DNA of 64,000 bases. Origin: Ciborinia camelliae. Its lineage: Eukaryota; Ascomycota; Leotiomycetes; Helotiales; Sclerotiniaceae. The number at the start of each line of letters is the position of its first letter. Positions within the stretch are counted from its first letter, which is position 1. The position numbers and the translations under genes are program-made. Positions 38,131 to 48,428 of the stretch are shown in pieces. The notes beneath the pieces were generated by a model. It was not told the origin of the DNA, searched no databases, and worked only from the letters and a program-made list of their open reading frames with translations. The DNA lies in contig JANPYM010000005.1 in NCBI GenBank assembly GCA_025890175.1, forward strand, positions 1,502,440 to 1,566,439. Reading direction: 5' to 3'.

Positions 38131-38280
38131 TCATTCCTCCCCCCGAGGCCATGCACGGTTCCTCTTCATCATCTCAGCATTTACCTCTGCGATCATTTCG
38201 TCGTAGGTCTGAAGTAGTAAATTGATTTGATCGTAACTGAAATACTCTCGCCCCTTAGGCAGGCCCTTAGGTACTATTGA
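38131..38280 (-). other. Out-of-frame C-terminal tail next to the 38274-39317 gene
   Basis: The minus-strand frame from 38280 reads SIVPKGLPKGREYFSYDQIN at its start and ends NRAWPRGEE and a stop, with good protein-like composition. It is offset by one base from the gene upstream, which stops at 38274. It could be the last exon (donor GTAGCG near 38378 and acceptor AATAG at 38274 would keep frame, at the cost of about 34 residues) or the remains of a frameshift. Confidence 0.35.
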
Positions 38281-39317
38281 GTGTGTTCTTGAATTATACT
38301 GGTCAATGCAGTAGTGAGTGACTTATCCAATAACGCAGCGACTCTAGCTTTTGACAGACGAGCCGTTTCGCTACTGACAGCAGCTTTGGCATGATGGATT
38401 GCAATTTCCGCACCACGACTAAGGCATCGACGCTCATACATTTTTACTGTAATCACTTCACCTGTGGTGGGATCTTTGACGCGCGAATCGGAGAGTAAGA
38501 GAGGAGGGAGAGGAATGAGTGGTGCGGCGGAAGATGCGACCATAGACGCAGAAATGGGATCCGAAGAGTCAGGGAAAGCAAGCCGAGCAGTCAAGAGGGA
38601 TGAAGGGGTTGGGCTTTGAGGATCAAGTTCCGCAGCTAGTCCTGAAGATTGCTCAACGGCCTGTGGGGTAGGTGAACTCTCGGGCTTGAGCAATCCTGTA
38701 GCTAAATCTTGGGGATCTTGGGCTGATAGGGAAGCTGGTAGATCGGAAATTCGTGGATCTTGAGATCTGAGGTATCCCTCAAAGAGATTTCGAGCTAAGT
38801 CTTGAGGTGGTTGATCAAGGTGTGGAGCCGATTGCATTTCGAGGTCAACTCGTTGCTGAACACATTGAGAAGCAGGTGTTGCCTGGGCTTCGGAGACCCC
38901 TGGAGCTTGTCCTAGAGGTGATTGAGCAGATTGTGTATCGGCGCGGCTTGGGGTATTCGGGGTCTCTTCAAAGAAATTCGGAGCAATTCCTGGAGCTGGT
39001 TGGGCAGATTGCGGAGTGGGCGGCAATGCGTTTACTCCGATTTGTTGTTGAACGATATATTCAGGACCGCCATACCGGCCAGGAAACTCGCCATATGCAC
39101 CAGACAATCCAAACTTCTCCCACATGACCTTCTCGGTCCAGTAGTAACAAAAGTCCAAACCAGTTTCTGGATATTTTGAAGTGGCGAAAGTAAGTTCGGC
39201 ATTGTAAGCCCGATCGAAATTATCTGTCTCGAAGTATGGATATATGCTGCAAAGGTTCAACACCATCGACTGATAATGCCTCTGATAATGAGGGGGTCGG
39301 GTATACGGGTCCGTCAT
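38274..39317 (-). CDS. Unrecognised Pro/Gln/Ala-rich protein
   Basis: A single minus-strand ORF of 347 residues. The first 90 residues look folded and aromatic (HYQRHYQSMVLNLCSIYPYF, FCYYWTEKVMWEKFGLSG). A long disordered region rich in Pro, Gln, Ala and Ser follows (about 95-260). The C-terminus is helical and Ala-rich (AEIAIHHAKAAVSSETARLS). No known domain. Directly downstream, at 38280-38131 in another frame, lies a further protein-like stretch, so the true C-terminus may be longer by an unpredicted intron or a frameshift. The gene is divergent from the unrecognised gene at 40489 and may be a lineage-specific orphan. Confidence 0.6.
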   Translation of the reverse strand: MTDPYTRPPHYQRHYQSMVLNLCSIYPYFETDNFDRAYNAELTFATSKYPETGLDFCYYWTEKVMWEKFGLSGAYGEFPGRYGGPEYIVQQQIGVNALPPTPQSAQPAPGIAPNFFEETPNTPSRADTQSAQSPLGQAPGVSEAQATPASQCVQQRVDLEMQSAPHLDQPPQDLARNLFEGYLRSQDPRISDLPASLSAQDPQDLATGLLKPESSPTPQAVEQSSGLAAELDPQSPTPSSLLTARLAFPDSSDPISASMVASSAAPLIPLPPLLLSDSRVKDPTTGEVITVKMYERRCLSRGAEIAIHHAKAAVSSETARLSKARVAALLDKSLTTALTSIIQEHTQ

Positions 39318-40488
39318 GTTGTAAAAGTCGGTATTTTCTTGGTTTTGTATTGTCTTGGGTTTGTAGGTTTGAATGGAATTTGGTTTAGAGTAAGTAATTT
39401 TGTCTTTTGTCTGTCAATTAAGTTGATATTGATGGGGGTTTTAAGCAGCCCGGGGGATTCGATCGAACCATATATAAGAACATGAAAAGTATGATACGGT
39501 TTTTGTACGGCCTTCATTCGTGCTCAGCTCAACCGTATCAGCACAAATATGAATATGAATATGAATTTGACAGCATTTGACTAAATAGACTCGAGGCTTT
39601 TCATGGAACTGTATGAATAAACAATGACCACACATGGTTACACTAGTAAACAACCACATATACTTCCGCACGATACGGAGGAGCTGGTCCAAGATCGCTT
39701 GATCTGTGGATTCAAAAAAACTGTAAGACTATTGTAGAAAGATCTCAAGCCGTAGCAGCACTTTTGACCATTATCAAAGGCACACTATTGGGCTCCAGAC
39801 TCTCATAAAAGCAAAACCTTACATCTTATCGTGCATGTCTTAAGTTATGGATATTGCGCCTTTTCAACATCCAGTTCACTGTTTGAGTTCTGAATCTTCC
39901 CGTTCCTAAGCGATTGAGCCAACATGTCTCTCCATTCAGATCAAATAAGTCCGTTGTTTTCAAAACAGTATACTTGACCTGTTCCCCAGGTCTGCGTCTG
40001 CACGTCAAGTAAATAAGGGAAGAGAATGTTAGAGTTTGTTCAAAAATGCAAAAAGATGTTATTTCAGTATATTATCGGAAGATTTGTTGTTCCGGCCGAT
40101 TTTATCGGAGGATCTATTATTCCGGTTCCCGAAGTACGTTACGGCTGCTTCGTTAAGTCTTGAGCGGGAAAGAACGAAAGTACAATGATTAATATGGATG
40201 CTGCACTCTGATTTCAAAGTCAAGAATGATTGACAAAATCTTTTTGATAAAAAGTTGCTTCGTACAAATATTTATTTACAAGTGAATCGAATCTTTCATT
40301 CAACCCGAGTATTCATTTCCATATTTTAGTGTCATTATTTTCTTTCTTTCCGTATTACTTTACACTCATTTAGGTCCCGCCAAAGAGTTCATGCTCTACG
40401 AGCAATCAACGCGCACACGAAGCGCCATCTTAATATTCAAGCCCAGATTGGACATTAGCAAGATACACTCGTCGAATGTAAAAAAAAG
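39318..40488. other. Divergent intergenic region between two unrecognised genes
   Basis: No gene. It contains a tandem pair of CGG-N13-CCG elements (separate entry) and a GAATAT repeat at about 39548-39566. Confidence 0.55.
40072..40125. promoter_or_regulatory. Tandem pair of CGG-N13-CCG elements (candidate zinc-cluster factor sites)
   Basis: Two 24-base near-copies (40072-40095 and 40102-40125) share TTATCGG at the left and TCCGG at the right. Each has CGG and CCG separated by exactly 13 bases (CGG at 40076 and 40106), and the copies are exactly 30 bases apart. Inverted CGG half-sites with fixed spacing are the usual targets of fungal Zn2Cys6 regulators. The location between two divergent genes fits a shared control region. 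Confidence 0.5.
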
Positions 40489-41521
40489 ATGAGTGGGCTT
40501 ACAACGAGTATTTGGGCCCCAGGAAGCTATCGCTCTCCAAGTTCCAATGGCTCCAGCTACAACTCTTTTATGTTGTCTAAGGCGGCATCTGTGCGAGAGA
40601 ATATACCTGTCTCTACTACTGACTCCCATCCCTCGCAAGAGATGAATAAGAATCGAGCAATTGAAACCACGCGCGAAATAATCTTGGATGGTGGACTGTC
40701 GTACAATGAACTACGGAAGAGTTCTGCTGGGTTGAGCGCCAGTCAATGGGCCCCACGCAATTACCCTGGAAGATCAAAGGCAGCAAACCATCAGGAGGTT
40801 TGGACTATGGTAGGCTTCCCTAAATTTGGTTAGAGAAATAAGCTAACCTTATACTCCTATCTAGGTCGTATCAACCTCACAACCGATTACGATGTCCCAC
40901 GCGCATAATGCCTCGAGTCCTGCATACGCCTCTGCAGACCTTGGTCTTCCTTATGAAGTGCAACATTACATTCTTGGTATGATGCAACGGATCATGGAGG
41001 AGGGGTGTTTCGCTTTCGCGTCACGATGGATTCCCGACGTACTACAAAGGAACAATTGGACGTGCTCGGAAGCAGTTGAACTGTCTACATGGAGAAAGAT
41101 TCTTCCAGAAAATTTGCCAGCTACAGCTGTCGCTCCACATGGTAAACCTCTTAATCTATGTCTGGGTGATGCTGTTCGAATACGAAACTCTGCTACTCAT
41201 CGTCATCTGTGTACCAGTCATGAACTACAACGTATGACACAACAGGCCGAAGACCTCATGGGTGTATTTTCCGATCAAACGAGACTGTCAAAGTTCCACA
41301 GGTTGTGGGCTGAACTATTCGACTGGGAAAGGCTTAGTGTAACGAACATGCAAGCCGCCAGATACAAACTGGAGATGGCACTTCAAGAGATTGGGGAACG
41401 ACCCATGGACGATATGGATTGGACACCAAACGCAATTTCATTACAAGAAATTCCTGCCGTTCAAGTAGAAATAAGAGAGGTTGAAAATTACGATGTTCAT
41501 GACGCAATGGAGATAGACTGA
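40489..41521 (+). CDS. Unrecognised protein
   Basis: Two exons (40489-40809, 40865-41521) give 325 residues. The intron is 55 bp with a good ctaac branch, and splicing joins VWTM to VVSTSQ. The first 130 residues are Ser-rich and probably disordered, with a repeated SIWAPGSY / SQWAPRNY motif at about residues 7 and 85. The remainder looks helical and folded (YEVQHYILGMMQRIMEEGCF, LWAELFDWERLSVTNM). The end is acidic (VENYDVHDAMEID). No signal peptide or membrane segment. I know no matching family; it may be a lineage-specific gene paired with the divergent one at 39317. Confidence 0.6.
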
Positions 41522-41927
41522 GGATACACCCCAGAGAGAGTTACGGGTGTGGCGGCTGGTTTGGATTAATCGTAGACTGTGTAGACTGGAAGGAATGTGG
41601 CTTTAGGAGTATTCATGGAAGGTGCATTGGGTCGGTAGGATTGCATATACCCTTTTTTGGCATATCTCTAGCGAGTCGCTAGGGGAGCCTGAGTTCATAG
41701 ATCAGAAGTTCTTCTAAATCGTTTTCCAGGCAAATAAATGGAAATCAAATTGTTACCCGCCTCGGTTTTACAGATGCGATGTGCCATAACATACAAATAT
41801 GTTCAAGCCTTTTCGAATTGAAGAATCGCGAATTGTATTATAGAGAAAAGTTTCTAGAAGAAAGTCGAAAAGCATGTATAAAACGCAGGAGGCGCACGAA
41901 ACTACAGACACAAAAACTAACCTATTA
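41522..41927. other. Convergent 3' spacer, no gene seen
   Basis: About 400 bases between the ends of two converging genes. AT-rich, probably both 3' UTRs. Confidence 0.5.
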
Positions 41928-43343
41928 CTACAAATTGTACTCGGACACAAACGTCTCTCCATCAAAAATCCACCCCCGTCCCGCCGGACCATAGAAGCAC
42001 TCGGGTCTCCCTCCATCATAAGCTCCAACTTCTTTCACCCACTCCTCAAACTCCCTTAAAGTCTCTAACTCGACTCTGCAAGTCTCACAAACCACCATCT
42101 CGCATTTTCCGCACCGACTCGCCACCGTCTCGTGCTCTCCAAAAGAAGTTGTCAAACAACACCGTCCACAGATATCTTCTTTCTCCACGTCCCCCACTGG
42201 CGTGCCCTGGCGTTCCCCCAGCGCACCATGCCATGGTCCTTCCCCCATCTGTCGTCTCCAAAGGTCTCGCAGAGCGTCTAAGTCGTGAGATTCTGAAGTA
42301 GGGGTAGATGCGACTTCAAATCCAGCTGCCTTGGCCACGAATCCATATAATGCTTGGTACCAAAGCTTGCTCGTGGCCATTCCAACCTTGCCGACGTCTT
42401 TTGGAAGTGGGCGAGAGATCTCGGCGAAAGACTCCCAGAAACAGCGAGCGGGCTCGAAACAATCGGGGGTGTTGTTTCCAAGGAGGAAGGGGTTTCGAGA
42501 ACCGATTATTTGGAGGGCTTCCGCGGAGATGGACTGCCGCCATTCATATTGCTGTTTCTCGTAATTGATGGTCTCTTGTCGAAGGGTTCTGAAAGTAGCG
42601 CGAAGTTCTTGGTTCTGCTTCAGTTTCTCGTTTTCGGGAAGTTGAGTTGGTGCCGTTTGACCTCGGGCATGGTGTATTGAGTGTTGCTGTTGTATAATCA
42701 TCTCGATGAGGCCATTTCGTACCTCGCAGTACATACCAACTCTGGCTTGGTAGCTGGCGTGTATCCGATTTTTGAACTCGAAAAGGTCAGGTGTCCGGCA
42801 GTTCCATTGCTCTGCTGCTCTATATAGAGCTCGCTTGATGGGGGACAGTCTTCTGTAGCGAAGTGTTTGGATGATATCGGAAACTAGCTGTGCTTCTTTT
42901 GCAGCCATGCAGGCCTTAGCCCTCTCTCTCTTCTCTTTCTTCTCTTTCTGGATGCGATGGGCATCCTTCTCCTTTCTCAGCTTCCCTCGTTGCTTTCTCT
43001 GCTTCTGATCTCTTTCCCATCTCTCCCTCGCCTGCCTTGCTTCTTTTGCAACAAGTGCTGCAGCTTCTGTAGCTAATCTTGCTGCTTCCAGATCAGCCAG
43101 ATGCTGGTCACGATGGGCGTCATGATTGCGGCGTGCTCTTGCTGTCTTGATGGCATCATATGCGTCTTGTAGCTGCTGGAAGCGCTCTTTGGTATCTTGG
43201 TTTGGGTTCTTATCTGGGTGGAGAGAAAGAGCGAGTCGTTTCCAAGCCTTGGAGATCTCTGATTCAGAGGCACTGGGGGAGATTGAGAGGATGGGGTAGG
43301 AGTCAATGAACCGGGAAGCGGCAGCAGCAGACATGATGGTCAC
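41928..43343 (-). CDS. J-domain protein with coiled-coil and C-terminal Cys cluster
   Basis: A single minus-strand ORF of 471 residues. Residues about 12-65 are a J domain with the HPD motif (ALSLHPDKNPNQDTKERFQQ) preceded by the typical ISKAWKRLA helix. A long charged Lys/Arg/Glu helix follows (about 75-150, for example RKEKDAHRIQKEKKEKRERA), then a helical middle part. Near the C-terminus is a Cys-rich motif: CGRCC, then CGKCEMVVCETC, about 20 residues apart, likely binding zinc. The end is aromatic and Gly-rich. The J domain implies an Hsp70 partner; the target is unknown. Start could be Met1 (43343) or Met4. Gene-poor flanks on the right. Confidence 0.75.
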   Translation of the reverse strand: MTIMSAAAASRFIDSYPILSISPSASESEISKAWKRLALSLHPDKNPNQDTKERFQQLQDAYDAIKTARARRNHDAHRDQHLADLEAARLATEAAALVAKEARQARERWERDQKQRKQRGKLRKEKDAHRIQKEKKEKRERAKACMAAKEAQLVSDIIQTLRYRRLSPIKRALYRAAEQWNCRTPDLFEFKNRIHASYQARVGMYCEVRNGLIEMIIQQQHSIHHARGQTAPTQLPENEKLKQNQELRATFRTLRQETINYEKQQYEWRQSISAEALQIIGSRNPFLLGNNTPDCFEPARCFWESFAEISRPLPKDVGKVGMATSKLWYQALYGFVAKAAGFEVASTPTSESHDLDALRDLWRRQMGEGPWHGALGERQGTPVGDVEKEDICGRCCLTTSFGEHETVASRCGKCEMVVCETCRVELETLREFEEWVKEVGAYDGGRPECFYGPAGRGWIFDGETFVSEYNL

Positions 43344-45841
43344 GGTATTCTTAGTACCAATAGTGTTTGAAGAGAGATTTTTAAGTGGTACAATTTGTAC
43401 AGTAAGGTATTCGAAGGAGCTGGGGTGAGATTCTGACGAGAGGGAAGAAAGGAGATCAAGATAGAAGTTACAGGAGAAGATCTATAGATATTTTGGAAAT
43501 CAAATTACGAGAGCCGAATATACTACAATTACATTACGACCTATTGTTCAGAGCGCTGTTTATAATGTTCTATTGATGCCTACGTTTCATTTTCTATTGT
43601 TCTTATTGTTCTGGCATTGTTGTCACTTAGCCGTTGGCGAGTTTCGAAACTTTAACAATAGGGGAAAAATGAATTGACTTCTTCAGTACTCATCGAAATT
43701 GAACCTTTTGTAATGATCAAATCACACACCTCGGCTATACTTATCTGAAGGACAGTAGATCCCACTAGAATTTCTGAACTGACTTTTGATGATATGGGTT
43801 TGATTTTCTGGTAATCACCGGCTTGTTCTAGCGATTGTTTCTTATAAGGGTCCTGGGGAATGACATGTGATTGATTTGGTTTGAGAAATAGCAGATCACC
43901 GAATGTAGCTGCAACAACTGAACATTATTCACGGCTCTTGTCATCTCATGCATGTTCGATGTTTGACAAGAAGCTCAAAATTGGAGCTCTCGGCCAGTCA
44001 TACTCACCTCTAACCTGAAATTGACGTATGAATCACCGAGTTCGTCCTTGATAACCAGAGGTTATCGCCATAGACTTCCGGCACGATGTAGGCTTTTGTT
44101 TGATATAGAAAGGAACATTATAGTCTATTAGTCAAGTAATTTAATCCCAAATAGAATAATGCTCACGGTCATGAAATTCATTCATCCCGCTCTCCTCATG
44201 CTAACTGCATGAATGTCCTTTGTTAATATGTAACCTCAAGTCTTTCGGCTGAATAGACTGGTCCCAAGCATAATAATGATGGTTCTATAAGGGTTAGGAT
44301 TATATTATAAACAACATTTAAGAAATCCAAGAAAACTGGTCCGATTTTTTGAGAAGACCATATAGGATATAAGGATTAATAGTCAGGCGGCCGATCCCTG
44401 GAAAGCCGACTATTATCTCGGGACAGGGAGGGCAACAATGCCAAAGCTATATTTTCAAAACAATTACTTACTTTAAAACATTCAGAAAATTGTTGTAGAT
44501 ATCCATGCTGCATGCAACAAAACCAACCTATTTGGTTAGAAGGGAAGATGAGAAGATGGACTTCAGATCTCCATCTCCCAATAAAAACTCCCCAGAACTT
44601 CTCACAAACATTACTATAAACATAAACATACAACCACGTCTTGTTCTCCAGCAGTTATGCTACCATCCGAAAACAAATGATATTGTGTGCACCATCATTC
44701 TCTGTCAGACATGTCTAGTCAAGATTTATGAAGAAGTAACATTTATTTCCCATCGGCCATCTCGAACCGTTTATTCTCATAATTTTCCCATCATCTTTAT
44801 CCTCAGAGTCATTAGGAAAATTCTCAAGAAAACTTGCGACTCTTAACTTTCTGCCAACAAAGATACCAATGGTCAACTTCTTGCATCATCAAATCCTCCA
44901 AAATTTCTCCTAGCTCATTATAATACAATACCACCTCATTTAAACTGTTGATCAACAACACATACCACCAAGGTGATTCCAACAATTCTTATCAACAAAA
45001 TATCGTCCAAACGAGAGAAAGTAGTGTCTAAAGATAAGATATATACAGGTCAACCCAATGGTTCCTGTTGTTACCCTAGCTCTAGCTCTTATTCGGCTAG
45101 ATGTATTGTAGTATATCGAAAAGTCCGGACGTTAAGTCAGGCTAAAAAGCTTGGGGGGGTTGGTGCAGACTTGTAAGTTAGTACTAGTGTGAGGCTAGTT
45201 GGTAGAGTGGATGCATCTATTTTTGGGGTTGTTGATAGTGCGGTTAGACAGGCAGACTAGTTAAGTAGGTAGCCGCCGTTGTTATATAGACAAACTAGTG
45301 AACAGTTGAGGACCTTAACGGCGAACGGATGAAGTTTGGCACTGGATTCATGGTGACTGGAAAACTATGGAATGAAGTTGATTCAGAAAGCAATCGAAAA
45401 GGAAAGAAAAAAAGATTTGTTAATATATGTGTTTGAATTTCATCATGTGCATTGTTAACTTTTGTGCATTGTCCATTATTATCCATAAGTTAATAATGAA
45501 ATATCTGCAATACTGCATCTCTTCCATTAAAATGTACCCAACCATACCACCCTATGTAGATTGTTTTGATGTGATGTGATGTGATGTGATATATTAATCA
45601 AATCCGGTAGCGATATCCTATATCCATCCATACTATGCCCATCCATACCCATGACCATCGATGCCTATGTAATTTGTCAAACATAAGATCCAATAAGGAT
45701 TGTAATACTTCCCACTCCCTTCTGCATTCCCAGTATCCCTCATCAAATCCCCCATATACATAAAAAAGAAAAATATGTTTGGTTCAGAAAAGTATTATCA
45801 AGAAAAGAAATTATTGCATCGTGCGATGCTATGTGCTAACT
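43344..45841. other. Gene-poor 2.5-kb region
   Basis: Nothing recognisable as a gene on either strand. It is AT-rich, with a GTGAT tandem repeat at 45571-45592. Short open stretches (for example 44505-44846) have composition typical of non-coding DNA. Confidence 0.5.
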
Positions 45842-46911
45842 CTACAAGAGAGCAGCAGCGATACCAATGGCAACAGCAGCAAAAGAGCCACCGACTTGGA
45901 TAGTGTTGGCAGCACCAACGAATGCGGCTGGAGTAACTGTGGGGCTGGAAACGGTATTATTAGTTGCGGTGGGAGCCTGGATCTGTTCATCGCTGCTTTG
46001 CGAGATCACTGCACCACCAGGGGAAGGAGTGCCAGCTGGTGTGGCGGTGGTAACGGCTTGGATTTGACTATCGGAGGTTTGGTTGATCGGGGCGCTGGGA
46101 GCGGATGTAGCAACCGAGGTAGCGCCCTGAATTTGACCATCGGAAATCTGAGTGATCGGTGCACCGGCAACGGGTGTGGAATTAGCACCTTTAATTTGGC
46201 CATCGATGATTTTGGAGATCGGTGCACCCCAAGTAGCGGAGGTAGCGACTTGAATTTGTCCATCGGTGGCTTCAGACACCGCAGCGGAAGGGATGGGAAT
46301 ATTAATAGCAGATGTAGCGCCTTGAACTTGTCCATCGCTAATCTGGCTGATGGGTGCAGCTGAAGTTGCAGCTTGTGGCTGTCCATCTGAGACCTGGGAA
46401 ACTGCTGCTGCAGAGGCTGCTGCGGGGTGTGCAGATGTTTGGATCAATATTTGGGAGCATTGTCCACCCAGTGATTGGGTGTAAAGGTTGTAGAAAGTTC
46501 CCGACAAGCATTGGTAAAACACAGCAGAACCGCCAAGAGCGATAGAACCGTTCGAACAAACAGACCAACCTCCTGTGTAGATAGCTCCTGTTTGTGGTGG
46601 TCCATCGAATTGGAACTGATAGTTCGATGCAATATATCCTGTTCTGTTTTGTTGATCCCTGAGAATACCTTCATTGAGTGTGAGGGCAAAGTCAGCACGC
46701 TAAAAATGAGTCAGCGGAGTTTTAGATGGACAGAGACCTGAATATATTTTACCTTTGCCAAACTGCTGACGTTCACGGCAGATATTTGGAAAGAACCAGA
46801 ATAGCTAGTGGCACATCCCGATGGAGCAGATGCAGTTGGGGTAATGAGAGCTGTAACCTGAGCAGAGGTAACAGATGCCAAACTGGCAATAACAGCGAAT
46901 ATGGTCTTCAT
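45842..46911 (-). CDS. PIR-repeat cell-wall protein with possible GPI signal
   Basis: Two minus-strand exons (46911-46753, 46699-45842) give 338 residues. The protein has a signal peptide ([17 protein letters not shown]). The N-terminal 150 residues form a conserved Cys-containing domain ([43 protein letters not shown]). Seven PIR-like repeats follow, such as [13 protein letters not shown]. In PIR proteins the first Gln of each repeat is linked to beta-1,3-glucan, fixing the protein in the wall. The last two repeats have DSQ and DEQ in place of DGQ. The C-terminus after VGAAN is hydrophobic ([14 protein letters not shown]) and looks like a GPI-attachment signal. A TATATAAA box lies about 145 bases upstream. 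The 53-bp intron keeps frame. Confidence 0.88.
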
Positions 46912-48428
46912 GTCGAGTTTGATTTAAGAGCGAACTCGTGTGTAGAGAAGACAGATAATCCAAAAGGAAATCGGGATTTTTGAGGATGATCAAGGAAGAT
47001 TTAAGTAAACAGAATATAACGATAAAAATGTGAATGGCAGGATGCTATTGTTTATATAGGAGGTTGAATAATAATGATCTACTAGTATCTAGCTAGCTGC
47101 ACTAGCTAGTCCTGAGCTTGTGAATGCTCAAGAGGCCAATCCGTCCTAAATGACATAGGATGATAGGATAGGCAAAGAGAATAGCTCCGTCCTCGACCCA
47201 ATGAAAGGACATTCTGCTTTGTTGGATGTTGAATGTTGGATTCTAGATATTGAATTACTTGATAAAAATTCCAACAATTGAGAATTCAGCATGCAACCGA
47301 TGGATCGATAAACAGATGGTAAAAATTGGTAAAAAAGGCATAAAAAGGTAAAAATCAATCTATTAATCAAAACCTCTATCTCCGAATTGCTGGATCATTA
47401 ACTATAATAAACCCAAATCCATCTGATGGTGATTGAAGAGTTGCGGCGTGGGATAACCTATAGACTAATAGACATACAGACATACAGATACAGACCTACA
47501 GATGCTGAATCATTAGATCTTGATGTTTGTATGAGTGATAACTTTTATTTATAACTTTGGATAAGATGCATGAGGAGGATGAGATGGATGGACGGCTAGA
47601 TGCTTGACTGGCTGACTATCATGATTAGCTAGTAGACCCTTCTTTTTGTACCATTGACTCAAAATCCAAAATGAACAGGATCGGCAGGGTTGGATATGCA
47701 GGATCTTCACCATGGTATGTTGATGGACCATTGGTGGTCTGTGTGTCTGTGTGTCTGTGGCTGGTCATGTCTCATCCGTGCATCCTCATCTTCATCCTCA
47801 TCCTCATCTTCATGATCGATTCGTTCCGCCGATCATATTAGCATTGATAGCATAGGTATTATTGCTAAGTAGATCAAACATGTTCAAGGTATCTCATGCA
47901 CATCATCAACATGTCTACCTATTTATATGACCTCGGGAGGTGGCATACCGGGATATTATTATGATCCTCAAGCTATCGGTATCCTTCCTAGTAGTAGGTA
48001 GGTCCTTAAAATAGCTGGAGGTAGGCACGATTACAGTAGTGCGATTAAATTAGAATGAATATGATAAGAATAAGCTCTCTTCTCCTCTCCTCTCCTTTCC
48101 TCTCTCCTTATCTTTCCCGATCTCGGACATCCCAAATCTATGCGTCTTACTAGGTGGGTGACATGGAAGTTCGAAGAATATCTGGTGTCATTGGGATATA
48201 TGCAGATGAAGCTAGCTACCTATCTACAGAGGCGTGGAAAACGGGAACGGCTTTAGCATGCACAGATTTGCGACTGCCCGGGGAGGATAGAACTAAAGGG
48301 GGATGGGAGGGAAGGTGGAACGGGACGATATATACATCCCGTGCCCTCATCACATTTGGAATATGGCAGTGCTAGTTACGGCTAAGAAAGATTCCTCTTC
48401 ATGACAACTGCTCATATACAGTCCCTTC
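46912..48428. other. Intergenic region, no gene seen
   Basis: Promoter of the PIR gene on the left and 3' end of the phosphoesterase gene on the right. CATACAGA repeats lie at about 47470-47500, a CATCCTCATCTT repeat at about 47780-47812 and a TCTCC tract at about 48074-48106. A plus-strand open stretch (48154-48375) lacks family resemblance. Confidence 0.5.
47051..47058 (-). promoter_or_regulatory. Candidate TATA box of the PIR gene
   Basis: Read on the minus strand, TATATAAA lies about 145 bases before the ATG at 46911. Confidence 0.5.

Noticed and set aside
44505..44846. Plus-strand 113-codon ORF
   Set aside because: Composition typical of AT-rich spacer, no domain, no splice partner and no family resemblance.
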